A stretch of 64,000 bases of DNA from Prochlorococcus sp. AG-402-I21 (GTDB lineage Bacteria; Cyanobacteriota; Cyanobacteriia; PCC-6307; Cyanobiaceae): assembly GCA_003216955.1 (NCBI GenBank), contig QCHZ01000007.1, positions 1 to 64,000 on the forward strand, read 5' to 3'. A model generated the notes under the pieces. The model was not told where the DNA came from. It did not search any database and worked only from the letters and a program-made list of their open reading frames with translations. Positions 27,538-39,337 of the stretch are shown one piece after another. Every line of letters begins with the position of its first letter. The first letter of the stretch is position 1. The translations under genes were made by a program, and so were the position numbers.

Positions 27538-28263
27538 ATGGATTATAAAAATATCATTATTAAATACCTTGGAAAAGAAAAAAATTTTATAGCAAAAAAA
27601 AAGAACCTAATAGTCTTGCTAGGTTCATTTGCAGATTTTGATAGTTTTGAATACGCTCAACAATTATCTACCCAATCCAAAAAGCTAGCTAAAAATTCTA
27701 TTAATTTAATATTGGTAGGTATTGGGAACGAACAATCTAAAGAATTATTTTGTAGGTTCAACAATATTGATGTTCAAAATGTTATTGCAGTAAGGAATTC
27801 CGAACTTCATGAGAAACTTAATCTGAATGCAGGTTTTGTCACCCCATTGCCAGCAATTATTAATTTATTGATAATGTGTGCTGGTATAAGTTCTAGAGGT
27901 ACATTTAAGGAGGTTTTTAGAGGCTATATAGGTGATAAAAATGCAAAGGCTTTGTTTGCCTATGAAGATGACATAAATATAGGATCTTTCAGCTTATTTA
28001 AAGGAAAAATATTTGATATTTTCTCTAAAAAACAATATTTACGTCCTTTTGAACTTGCAACTAGGAGACTTATAAACATGATTGAAATTCTTTCTAATTG
28101 GAATATCTATGTTCCTGACGCCTCATTCATGACACAGAGAGGGGCAACAATATTATTAAATGAAAAAGATGAAGTATTATATGAATTTATTTCTGAAGGT
28201 CTTTTATGTTACTCAAACAAAATGAGTTCACCATTATCATTTATAGATGATTTTTTGAATTAG
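27538..28263 (+). CDS. Peroxiredoxin-like (AhpC/TSA-related) protein lacking the peroxidatic Cys
   Basis: A 241 aa soluble protein. The C-terminal part has RGATILLNEKDEVLYEF, typical of the AhpC-TSA_2/PRXL2-like proteins of cyanobacteria. The N-terminal strand IVLLGSFADFDSFEYAQQL occupies the place of the peroxidatic loop but has no cysteine. It is therefore unlikely to reduce peroxide. It is divergent from pcb, which lies 251 bases away. It abuts the small zinc-ribbon gene. Confidence 0.7.
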   Translation: MDYKNIIIKYLGKEKNFIAKKKNLIVLLGSFADFDSFEYAQQLSTQSKKLAKNSINLILVGIGNEQSKELFCRFNNIDVQNVIAVRNSELHEKLNLNAGFVTPLPAIINLLIMCAGISSRGTFKEVFRGYIGDKNAKALFAYEDDINIGSFSLFKGKIFDIFSKKQYLRPFELATRRLINMIEILSNWNIYVPDASFMTQRGATILLNEKDEVLYEFISEGLLCYSNKMSSPLSFIDDFLN

Positions 28264-28272
28264 TTGGATTTA

Positions 28273-28488
28273 ATGATTGCAAATAAATGCTTAGTTTGTG
28301 GTAGCTCTGATATGAGAGCTGATCGTGCATTGTCTGGAAGATTAGTTTGTAATTCATGTGGAACCCCATTTGGAGTTCGGGGACGAGGAACTAATAAAAA
28401 CAATAGTAACAATATTTTTTCCTTAAAAAATAAATATTTTATCTTTCTTTGTTTATTAATTATTGCTTTTTTCTTAGTGATTATTTAG
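28273..28488 (+). CDS. Zinc-ribbon single-span membrane protein (71 aa)
   Basis: I choose the ATG at 28273 (MIANKC). The N-terminal half has CLVCGSSDM and, 18 residues on, CNSCGTPFG, two CxxC pairs that form a zinc ribbon. A hydrophobic helix (about residues 51-70) at the C-terminus anchors it, so the ribbon faces one side of the membrane. Function is unknown. The stop overlaps the end of the convergent ABC ATPase by four bases. Confidence 0.68.
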   Translation: MIANKCLVCGSSDMRADRALSGRLVCNSCGTPFGVRGRGTNKNNSNNIFSLKNKYFIFLCLLIIAFFLVII

Positions 28489-29297
28489 ATATTTTCGGGA
28501 ATACTGCGCCAGTAACCTTCTTGTTTTATTATATTAAGCTTTATTTTAAAAAGATCACTAAGTATTTTTGAATTTATTAATTCATTAGGATTCCCATCTT
28601 TTATTATTTTACCTTCATTAATCAAAATGACTCTATTAGTCTTAGATAAAATAGTTTCTAAATTATGCGTAACGTAAAGTATATTTACTGACTTCTTAAT
28701 TAATTTATTTAGATTCTTATTTAAAATAATGCTAGATTTTATATCTAAATTACAAAATGGCTCATCAAGAACTAGTATATTTGGTTCGTAAACTAAAGCT
28801 CTAGCAAGCAATACTCTTCTTTTCTGCCCATCTGATAGTGATTTAAACTCACTATTAATAATATTATTTAGTTCCCATTCATTTATTAAACTATCTATTT
28901 TTATTATTTCTCTTTCTGTAAGTAAATTAGAATATCTGGAGTTGAATGTTCCAGAAAACCCTGATGTGATTACATCATATAGTTTGACTCCATTATTTAT
29001 CCTTCCTTCCATTTCTTTAAATAAAAATCCAATTCTTCTTCTTAAATCCCATATATTTATATTTTGTTGGTTGAAAAGTTTAAATGAGCTATTTTTTAAG
29101 CTTGTTGGATAAATTGATCTATTTAATAACTTTAAAAAGGTTGATTTGCCAGATCCATTTGGGCCTAATATCAGTACATTTTCGCCGTAATTTAGATCTA
29201 AATTGATATCAGATAATATTTTCTTTTGATCAATATATACATTTACATTTTTAAAACTAGCCCATTTTTTTAAATTATTATTTGAACTGACTCTCAT
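28485..29297 (-). CDS. Orphan ABC transporter ATP-binding protein
   Basis: A 270 aa ATPase with Walker A GPNGSGKST, signature LSDGQKRR (a variant of LSGGQ) and Walker B ILVLDEP. No permease gene adjoins it. The only same-strand neighbour is the Rieske oxygenase 33 bases upstream. Similar stand-alone ATPases occur in cyanobacteria and plastids. Substrate is unknown. Confidence 0.82.
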   Translation of the reverse strand: MRVSSNNNLKKWASFKNVNVYIDQKKILSDINLDLNYGENVLILGPNGSGKSTFLKLLNRSIYPTSLKNSSFKLFNQQNINIWDLRRRIGFLFKEMEGRINNGVKLYDVITSGFSGTFNSRYSNLLTEREIIKIDSLINEWELNNIINSEFKSLSDGQKRRVLLARALVYEPNILVLDEPFCNLDIKSSIILNKNLNKLIKKSVNILYVTHNLETILSKTNRVILINEGKIIKDGNPNELINSKILSDLFKIKLNIIKQEGYWRSIPENI

Positions 29298-29330
29298 TTA
29301 TTTATCATTTAAAGTTATAAACTAATTTAA

Positions 29331-30665
29331 TTATATTAATAGTAGAATAAAACTTATAGGGAACAATAACCTTGTCAAGAGCTTAATAATTATTTTTCTA
29401 TTATTCTTTATTGCCATATTTGGATTTTCTGGTGGATATTGCATACCTCTGTCATCATGAACTGAATTAGTTAATGAATTTGTGGGATGTAAGTCCCATG
29501 GCTTTTCTTTATTTAATGCATTTTGGAGCCAATCCCAATAGTATTGAACCATTTTATCTTCACCTAATAATTTAACATTATCTTTTTGTATGTAACCCAT
29601 TTGATCATTAAATGTTTGAGTTTTTAAAACTAGGTAATCTTCTGTAAAAATCTTATAAAATGTCCTTCTTTGTAGATGACTAAATAACACTAAGTTAGTA
29701 AAAATTTTATTTTTTAGGAATTTCCTATAATGCCTAACTATGACTCTTGCTTTATTGTTTCCTAAAGGAATATGATCAAGAACTTGAATATATCTTGTAC
29801 TTTCTGGAGAACCTTTATATATAAAAATCCTTCCTGGAGGTACAAATTTAATTCTTATAAATTCTTCTTTTCCATTGGTTTTATAAGAATAAATACTTTC
29901 TATTTGCCTATTATCTCGTTTTATTTTCTGATTAAAACTTGTTATAGTTTCTCTTTTAACATTCTTATCTGGGATAGTGTCTCCATGCATCCAGAATACA
30001 TGTAATATGTCTAGGTGATTTTCAATAATTCTTGCCCAATCTGCTTTGAAATCTACATATACTTCTTCATATTCATATTCTAATGAAGGAAAGCCATAAG
30101 AATCAGGGAGCAGGCTATTTATTGAAGATTTTATTTCGAAGTCTTCTATATTTGCAAGAGGTTTTCCATTATAATAAATATAAATATATCCCTCTTTTTC
30201 TACACAAGGATATTGAAAAAGTTTTATACTTTTTGCATAGCTATCGTAATTAGAATCGATAATATGCTGACAAGTTATTCTATCTAAATTTGTGCAACTA
30301 CCTTGTGATGAGAACCTAGCACCATGATAAGGGCAAACAAGTTGTCCATTGATAACCTCACCTCCTAAAAACGAAGCTCCTCTATGAGGGCATACATCTT
30401 TAACACATCGAACAATACCCTCTCTATCACGATACAAAACAAGTGGTTCATTATAGATTGTAAAGTGATTTAGTTTTCCTTCCTTTATTGACTCACTGCT
30501 AGATACCGAATACCAACCCAAAAGACCATTAGTCAGTTGATTCGAAGGTTTTGGAGGAATATTCTCTATATCTTTTATACTTTCTTTCTCATTAAAATTT
30601 GATCTAATGAGATTATTAGTCTCATATTCAAATGAATTATTATCTTTTCCTTTTTCTTCTTTCAT
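29331..30665 (-). CDS. Rieske oxygenase of the PaO/CAO/Tic55 type (chlorophyllide oxygenase candidate)
   Basis: A 444 aa protein with a Rieske domain (CPHRG at residues 92-96, CPYHG at 111-115). It also has a mononuclear-iron motif, NHLDILHVFWMH, in which Asn216, Asp219, His222 and His227 have the N-x2-D-x2-H-x4-H spacing. A C-terminal hydrophobic tail (about residues 428-444) anchors it. This layout matches pheophorbide a oxygenase and Tic55, and also the divergent chlorophyllide a oxygenase reported from Prochlorococcus, needed to make divinyl chlorophyll b. I cannot tell which paralogue this is. The orphan ABC ATPase follows it closely. Confidence 0.8.
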   Translation of the reverse strand: MKEEKGKDNNSFEYETNNLIRSNFNEKESIKDIENIPPKPSNQLTNGLLGWYSVSSSESIKEGKLNHFTIYNEPLVLYRDREGIVRCVKDVCPHRGASFLGGEVINGQLVCPYHGARFSSQGSCTNLDRITCQHIIDSNYDSYAKSIKLFQYPCVEKEGYIYIYYNGKPLANIEDFEIKSSINSLLPDSYGFPSLEYEYEEVYVDFKADWARIIENHLDILHVFWMHGDTIPDKNVKRETITSFNQKIKRDNRQIESIYSYKTNGKEEFIRIKFVPPGRIFIYKGSPESTRYIQVLDHIPLGNNKARVIVRHYRKFLKNKIFTNLVLFSHLQRRTFYKIFTEDYLVLKTQTFNDQMGYIQKDNVKLLGEDKMVQYYWDWLQNALNKEKPWDLHPTNSLTNSVHDDRGMQYPPENPNMAIKNNRKIIIKLLTRLLFPISFILLLI

Positions 30666-30858
30666 AACCGAGCTGATCTTTTAGTGAGATAAAATTTGGC
30701 TCATTAAAAGAGTATTCTCCTTATAGGCTTAAAGACTAAAAAAAAATAGCATCTAATGCCTTCGAGTATCGATTAAATTTACATAAAAAAACTTCAAGGT
30801 TTATTTGTCGATGCCTTTAATACATTTAAGTGATTTTTATAATCTAGAAATCTTTGGA

Positions 30859-31050
30859 TTAAAGGGGTTTTGGCGAAATTTCTATACTTGAGACGAATTT
30901 AGATGCTTCTTCAATGTTATTGCAAAATTTACATGTCCCTAGGTAGCAGCCCAGGTATCTCATGAAAGAGGTTTTCCCTCCTGAAAGTTGATATTCATGA
31001 ATAGTACCTCCTTGTGGGGTGGCTTTTACTAGTTGAGGTAATGGAGCCAT
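30859..31050 (-). CDS. Small cysteine-containing protein (63 aa)
   Basis: A 63 aa soluble protein with GCYLGTCKFC in the middle, a C-x5-C-x2-C arrangement that could bind a metal or form a disulfide. The rest (MAPLPQLVKATPQGG) is not recognised. Free-standing, with 60-190 base gaps either side. Likely a real lineage-specific gene because of the cysteine spacing. Confidence 0.5.
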   Translation of the reverse strand: MAPLPQLVKATPQGGTIHEYQLSGGKTSFMRYLGCYLGTCKFCNNIEEASKFVSSIEISPKPL

Positions 31051-31175
31051 TTAAATTTCATTTTTATATAATTTGCTTTTAATATTGTTTTCTAGCAATA
31101 GGTAAATCTACTAAAAAAGGTAAGATATATTAATCTTTAGGTTTCTTTTATTTTCTGTCAAATTATTTTAATTAT

Positions 31176-31346
31176 CTAATCGGTATATCCATCATCATCT
31201 TCTGTGTTAATTATTCTAGGCGTATTCTTCATATGTTCATCCCATGGATGAACATATGAGTCTTTGTCTGAGTATACCTCACTTTTTAACTCTTCTATTA
31301 GGTTCTCAAACTGTTTGATGATTCTCTTTAGATTGTCTTTTTGCAT
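31176..31346 (-). CDS. Small acidic protein (56 aa)
   Basis: An ATG-started ORF of 56 codons encodes a helical N-terminus (KRIIKQFENLIEELKSEV) and a polar tail ending in DDDGYTD. No domain, signal or membrane segment is visible. Codon use resembles that of neighbouring genes. Function is unknown. Confidence 0.5.
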   Translation of the reverse strand: MQKDNLKRIIKQFENLIEELKSEVYSDKDSYVHPWDEHMKNTPRIINTEDDDGYTD

Positions 31347-31704
31347 TTATATAGTTGTGATTAGATAGTTTCTTTATCATATTATAGTTATTATCTTTTG
31401 CTGTATATGTCAACCTTATTAAATCAGCTTATCAACTTTCGCTCAAAATAAATAAATGAATGAATACAAAGAACTTATTAATATTTTATTCAGCTTGTAA
31501 ATATTGGTTTAAGCAATAGATTTTTTATTTTAATTTCCAATGTAATTTGTCAATATCTCAAGGATTCACTAGAAAAAATCTCATATGATTCAAATAGTTT
31601 GTATTAGATGCTAATCTGTGATTTATAATTAAAAAGAACAAGTGCTTTCCTTTTTAAGCTGACGTCGACTGACGTTTTGCTTATTAAATATATTCTTATC
31701 TATT
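31347..31704. other. AT-rich intergenic region upstream of galE
   Basis: No credible gene was found in these 358 bases. Near the galE end are two copies of TGACGT (31660-31665 and 31670-31675), four bases apart, within a GC-richer patch. This could be an operator or part of the promoter. Nothing else stands out. Confidence 0.5.
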
Positions 31705-32751
31705 ATGAGAATTCTTTTGACTGGTGGTGCAGGATTTATAGGCTCTCATATAGCCTTATTGTTACTTGAGAGGGGTTATGATGTATTAATATTAGATTCT
31801 TTTGTTAATAGTTCATTTAATGTTATCAATAGAATTAAAACTTATTTAGATAATAAAGATTTAAAATATAACTTAAAAATAATAAAAGGTGATATTAGAG
31901 ATAAAAGAACAGTAGATAATATATTTTTTGAATCTCTTAAGGAATCTAAACCTATAGAAACTGTTCTACATCTTGCTGGATTGAAATCTGTTTCCGATTC
32001 TGTGACTAATCCTCTTCATTACTGGGATGTAAATGTTGGCGGTACTCTTAATCTTTTACTTACTATGAATGAGTATGAATGTCACTCACTTGTTTTTAGT
32101 AGTAGCGCAACAATCTATGGTTTAAGTGATTCTATTCCTATGTCAGAAAATCATAATATCTCACCAATAAACCCCTATGGAAAAACTAAGGTAGCAATAG
32201 AAAATATGTTTGATGATTTATATAAATCTAATAAAAATTTATGGAAAATTTGTTCCTTGCGTTATTTTAATCCAGTTGGTGCGCATCCATCTGGTCTAAT
32301 TGGTGAAGATCCAATAGGTATTCCTAATAATCTTTTTCCTTTTATTACTCAAGTAGCAATAGGTAGGAGAACAGTTCTAAATGTTTATGGAGATAATTGG
32401 GAAACTAGGGATGGTTCAGGTGTCCGTGATTACATTCATATTATTGACTTAGCCCAAGGTCATTTGGCCTCAATTGATTATTTAAATTCCAATGAATCAT
32501 GTTTGGAATTTATTAATTTAGGCTCTGGTAAAGGGTACTCTGTATTTCAGATAATTAGTCAATTCGAGTTATCGACAGGTTGTCAAATTCCATTTGACAT
32601 TCAAAGCAGAAGAGATGGTGATGTTGGTGTATGTTACGCAGATATTTCAAAAGCTAAGAAGTTATTAGGTTGGGCTCCAAAGAAATCACTTGAAGAGATT
32701 TGTTTAGATGGATGGAATTGGCAGATAAAAAATCCGAATGGTTATACTTAA
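31705..32751 (+). CDS. galE: UDP-glucose 4-epimerase
   Basis: GalE interconverts UDP-glucose and UDP-galactose for envelope sugars. The 348 aa extended SDR has GGAGFIGSHIALLLL at the N-terminus, FSSSATIYG, and NPYGKTK with the catalytic Tyr-Lys. LRYFNPVGAHPSG and GSGVRDYIHIIDLA are GalE-specific. It stands alone between non-coding stretches, just before the tRNA region. Such placement next to a possible insertion scar allows that it was imported, but its base composition looks like that of its neighbours. Confidence 0.94.
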   Translation: MRILLTGGAGFIGSHIALLLLERGYDVLILDSFVNSSFNVINRIKTYLDNKDLKYNLKIIKGDIRDKRTVDNIFFESLKESKPIETVLHLAGLKSVSDSVTNPLHYWDVNVGGTLNLLLTMNEYECHSLVFSSSATIYGLSDSIPMSENHNISPINPYGKTKVAIENMFDDLYKSNKNLWKICSLRYFNPVGAHPSGLIGEDPIGIPNNLFPFITQVAIGRRTVLNVYGDNWETRDGSGVRDYIHIIDLAQGHLASIDYLNSNESCLEFINLGSGKGYSVFQIISQFELSTGCQIPFDIQSRRDGDVGVCYADISKAKKLLGWAPKKSLEEICLDGWNWQIKNPNGYT

Positions 32752-32840
32752 TTTGATGATTTTGAAAAGTACACCCCTCATACCCTTTTCTTTTATTAAA
32801 TGTAAAACGAGTCTGTATTTATAAAAACAAGTAAAAATCA

Positions 32841-32897
32841 GAGGCTTTTTTTGTGGAGGGAGTGAAGATTTGTAATTCCGACCTTCGGGTTATGAGC
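32841..32897 (-). pseudogene. Degenerate copy of the 3' half of tRNA-fMet (possible att-site scar)
   Basis: Bases 32864-32897 match the true tRNA at 33105-33138 with about three differences, including 18 identical bases in a row over the anticodon loop and anticodon-to-T region. Weaker similarity continues through the acceptor end and into the T-run of the terminator (aggcttt). Only the 3' half is present, and it cannot fold into a tRNA. Orientation is the same as the intact gene. Such partial repeats mark integration sites of tRNA-targeting elements. Confidence 0.8.
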
Positions 32898-33064
32898 AGT
32901 GTGATATTCCGTCAAATCCCTTGGTATGACTAGGTTACGTTTTGGGAGTGTACATGGAAAAGTGATCATTTTTTTTATTTCACCTAAGCAACCCATATCA
33001 CTTGTAGGCTGCTGTTTTTATCTTTATACTTATTCAAAATTATTTATAAATAAAAGCATTAAAA
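32898..33064. other. Non-coding spacer between the tRNA fragment and the intact tRNA-fMet terminator
   Basis: About 170 bases with no ORF and no recombinase. If the fragment is an att repeat, this is what remains of the element or of pre-existing DNA. I recognise nothing else in it. Confidence 0.5.
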
Positions 33065-33084
33065 AAGCCTGCAATAGCAGGCTT
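33065..33084 (-). terminator. Intrinsic terminator after tRNA-fMet
   Basis: An 8-bp stem (AAGCCTGC / GCAGGCTT) with a four-base loop, followed on the minus strand by six T residues, lies nine bases after the tRNA 3' end. Confidence 0.85.
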
Positions 33085-33092
33085 CTTTGAAT

Positions 33093-33169
<77 letters not shown>

Positions 33170-33221
33170 AAGTTTTAGAAGCATACATCTTTATGTGACG
33201 TAAAATACTAGTTTGTTTGCG

Positions 33222-34184
33222 TTAGGGGATCTTTAATTCTCCTTCAACTTCTATATAGATACCTGGCTTTTTCTGAAGGATGGTTTCATCTAGTTCTTCA
33301 ATCGCTGATGGAGTGATCCATTCGAGTTGTCGAAGAAGATGTATTGCCACTGCATGCTTTGCTCTTTTTGATCCATCTTCAACCTTTATTGATAGTCCAA
33401 TACCTTCCCCGAGAAGGCCAATGCATTGAATACCTTCACTTCCACCTTTGCTGATAATTTGATTGTGCCCTCTTTTTATTAGTTCCGAATCAAAATAGCC
33501 CTCTCCAGCAATAAGGTCTGGATGGGTTGTCATTGCACGAGTAATTTTTTCAAATTCAGGTTGGTCAGATCTAGATAAATGAGCATATAAAACTGCCATT
33601 TGAGATAAACGCAAAAGTAATGTTGGAGCACCACAGTCATCTCTTTCAGCAATTAATTCTTCGGCTGGTATTTTTAGTAACTCCGAGACTCTCCTGAAAA
33701 TTTCTTTCTGCAGTGGATGATGACCCATTAAATAGCTATCCAGTTCCCAGTTCATTTTTTTGCAGGTTGCGAGAAATGCTGAATGCTTTCCTGAGCAATT
33801 ATGTTGAAGTTTGCTTTCTCTATTTTGAGGTGTTGGGCATTTCAGCTCTTTTATATCTATATCTGCATTCCAAAGGAGTTTGAATGCTGTTCTAGCTTGA
33901 ACTGATGATCCACTATGAGAACCACATGCCAGCGCTAAGGCTTTACTATCTAAATTATATTTTTCCGATGCTCCACTTGTAAGGAAAGGCAATGCTTGGA
34001 AAGGTTTTAATGCTGATCGTATGAAAGTTTCATATTCACATGATCCTGCTTGCATTAATGTCCTTCCTTTCGTATCACATATTGATGCGTGGGCTCTATG
34101 AATTGATTCAACACTTGAACCTCTTTTTACTAGAACCTTTAAAGAATTCTTTCCATGATTTGAAAAATTGTTTTGTAGATTCAT
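33222..34184 (-). CDS. Asparaginase (PF06089 type II family)
   Basis: A 320 aa protein with motifs of the thermolabile L-asparaginase II family: RGSSVESIHRAHASI, ALACGSHSG, LQHNCSGKHSAFLATC and AERDDCGAPT. It would hydrolyse asparagine to aspartate and ammonia. This family is separate from AnsA/AnsB. The start overlaps nothing. The upstream CGLD27-like gene ends three bases before it, so these genes are probably co-transcribed. Confidence 0.87.
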   Translation of the reverse strand: MNLQNNFSNHGKNSLKVLVKRGSSVESIHRAHASICDTKGRTLMQAGSCEYETFIRSALKPFQALPFLTSGASEKYNLDSKALALACGSHSGSSVQARTAFKLLWNADIDIKELKCPTPQNRESKLQHNCSGKHSAFLATCKKMNWELDSYLMGHHPLQKEIFRRVSELLKIPAEELIAERDDCGAPTLLLRLSQMAVLYAHLSRSDQPEFEKITRAMTTHPDLIAGEGYFDSELIKRGHNQIISKGGSEGIQCIGLLGEGIGLSIKVEDGSKRAKHAVAIHLLRQLEWITPSAIEELDETILQKKPGIYIEVEGELKIP

Positions 34185-34187
34185 GTA

Positions 34188-34685
34188 TCAATTCAATCCT
34201 GAAAGTATAAATAAAAATGAAGATATTATAACTGAAGATAATAGTATTATTATTACTTCTAAATGATTTAAAATTGGTTTGATTTGGTGTTGAGCTATAA
34301 GTAAATCTTTTGCTCTCCAATCAATTGGTTTTTCCCATATCTGGCCATCATACCATCCAGATTCTTCATATTCAATGTTTTCAGAATTGAGCCGTTTATA
34401 TATGTATACCCAACTTAACCATTGCCTGATTAGTAATAATATAGGAAACGCAAGAGATGCAGTGAAGCTTATAAACAATAGTTCAAAAATGTTGTTTTTG
34501 AGGTAATCACTTCCATAGGATATTGTTAAACTAACTGGCGTAACAAATAACCAACTAAAGATTAACTTCCTATAGAAAATACTCCTTTCTAAAAAAGGCC
34601 AGGAGATTATCCATGAATTTCTAATGCTATTAAATTCATTTAATGGCCTTTGGTTTAAAGGCACAGGACATATTGTTTTATTCAT
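34188..34685 (-). CDS. CGLD27-like membrane protein
   Basis: A 165 aa protein with the CPVPLNQRPLNEF opening typical of the CGLD27 family, conserved across green plants, algae and cyanobacteria. Three to four hydrophobic spans are visible (about residues 40-58, 67-85 and 140-163). The conserved EESGWYDGQIWEKP lies in a loop before the last span. In the green lineage it has been linked to photosynthesis under iron or light stress; mechanism is unknown. Its start overlaps the rsfS tail by eight bases. Confidence 0.82.
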   Translation of the reverse strand: MNKTICPVPLNQRPLNEFNSIRNSWIISWPFLERSIFYRKLIFSWLFVTPVSLTISYGSDYLKNNIFELLFISFTASLAFPILLLIRQWLSWVYIYKRLNSENIEYEESGWYDGQIWEKPIDWRAKDLLIAQHQIKPILNHLEVIIILLSSVIISSFLFILSGLN

Positions 34686-35058
34686 CCATTAATGCTGTTA
34701 ATTTATTATTTATAAAATTATGAATAATTCCATTGCTCCAGAATGATTCTAAATCATAGAATTTTCTTTCGTTAGATTGAAAAACATTAATTATTAGATC
34801 TCCATAATCTAATAGTGCCCATTTTGCCTCATTTATACCTTCCTTTCGAAGAGGAAGTAGATCTGCTTCCTCTCTGAGTGTCTTTTCTACATTGTTAATG
34901 ATTGCTCTTACTTGAACATCGGAAAGTCCTTCAGTAATTAATATCCAATCAGCTATAGATGACACTTCATCAATTTTTAAAAGTTTTATATCACCAGCTT
35001 TTCTATCATCGCAAGCAACTGCAGCTAATTCAACTAACCTACTACTATCCATAAACAT
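34678..35058 (-). CDS. rsfS: Ribosome silencing factor RsfS
   Basis: RsfS binds ribosomal protein L14 and blocks subunit joining when nutrients are scarce. I choose the ATG at 35058 (126 aa); an ATG two codons later is equally good, and the longer frame starting at 35124 lies inside the DUF3318 gene. Motifs: VELAAVACDDRKAGDIKLL, ADWILITEG and WALLDYGDLIINVF. The start overlaps the DUF3318 stop by 14 bases. Confidence 0.92.
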   Translation of the reverse strand: MFMDSSRLVELAAVACDDRKAGDIKLLKIDEVSSIADWILITEGLSDVQVRAIINNVEKTLREEADLLPLRKEGINEAKWALLDYGDLIINVFQSNERKFYDLESFWSNGIIHNFINNKLTALMDE

Positions 35059-35680
35059 TTTCACTCGTAACTGATTTTTGTGACCCTTCTTGAGCTGCCA
35101 TTTCTGCGCGAGCTCTTTCAGCACTCTTTCTTAGTGCTTCTAATCTATCTTCATAGAAAGTACGCTTTTTTTTCTTTCTAGATTTTTCAACTAAATCTTT
35201 TAATGCACCACCAAGACTCTTGTAAGCATTTGGAACGCTATATCCAAATCTGCAGGCTAAATCGATAGCTCTCTCATCAGCCGATATCGCATCTTGCAGT
35301 CGTTTTTCTGAATTATTTTTTAAGTAAAGCCTATAACCTGCAAAACCTGACAAGCCAAGTGCCATTAAAAGTAGCAATCCATCTTGAACCCATAATTCTC
35401 CAATAGCACCACCTAGACCTATTGCAAGAGCGGCCATTTCCCAGCCATCTCTTGGGATGGTGTCATTTTGAATGCGTCCCACTTCATGCCAAAACAATAG
35501 ATTCCTGTGATCTTGAGCTAAATAGTCCCATTGCTCAAGGTCAACTTGAATCTCGACTTCATCTCGCCCAATTTCTTCAAGCGTGATTAGAGGAGGATCA
35601 ATGGCTGCTGCGGCTTCAATGAATACCCAGCTTTGGTTTTCTGGTGGCAGCAGCCCTTTAAGGCGCTGTAGTTCGCTCAT
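35045..35680 (-). CDS. DUF3318-type cyanobacterial protein
   Basis: A 211 aa protein. The N-terminal part (LQRLKGLLPPENQSWVFIEAA) and the RNLLFWHEVGRIQND stretch, with a metalloprotease-like HEVGR, fit the DUF3318 family. Two hydrophobic segments lie at about residues 83-112. DAISADERAIDLACRFGYS then recalls the acidic/His region of M48-like folds. A basic coiled tail (KSRKKKKR) ends it. Function is unknown; any peptidase role is speculation. It is divergent from carB. Confidence 0.8.
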   Translation of the reverse strand: MSELQRLKGLLPPENQSWVFIEAAAAIDPPLITLEEIGRDEVEIQVDLEQWDYLAQDHRNLLFWHEVGRIQNDTIPRDGWEMAALAIGLGGAIGELWVQDGLLLLMALGLSGFAGYRLYLKNNSEKRLQDAISADERAIDLACRFGYSVPNAYKSLGGALKDLVEKSRKKKKRTFYEDRLEALRKSAERARAEMAAQEGSQKSVTSENVYG

Positions 35681-35800
35681 ACTCTTTGTTTCTTGTTCGG
35701 AAAGTTAGTTAAACTTTAATGGTAGTTTGCCGATCTAGACAGTAGATGATAAACAGATACCTAGAATGCGTGACATAAATGAAGTTTACAAGAAATTCAA

Positions 35801-39115
<3,315 letters not shown>

Positions 39116-39337
39116 GCTTTTTTTACTAATTGTTTAAATTAATAATATTTTGAATTTACATTTAAAATATTATTAATTTTGTTGATTTGATTTACTTAAA
39201 TTGTTAAATATATATTTTAAATACATTTTTTCTCCTCCTTCTTTATCGCTTTAGGCAAAGCTCTATTACTACCTGATTAAAAATTCACCTTTTTTTCAAA
39301 TAAAGACATACAATTATGTTCTTGCTTGATAATTGGA

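Noticed and set aside
33222..34184. Asparaginase as an acquired island gene
   Set aside because: It lies on the tRNA's 5' side, where elements do not insert, and it is packed tightly with CGLD27 and rsfS, so it looks ancestral.
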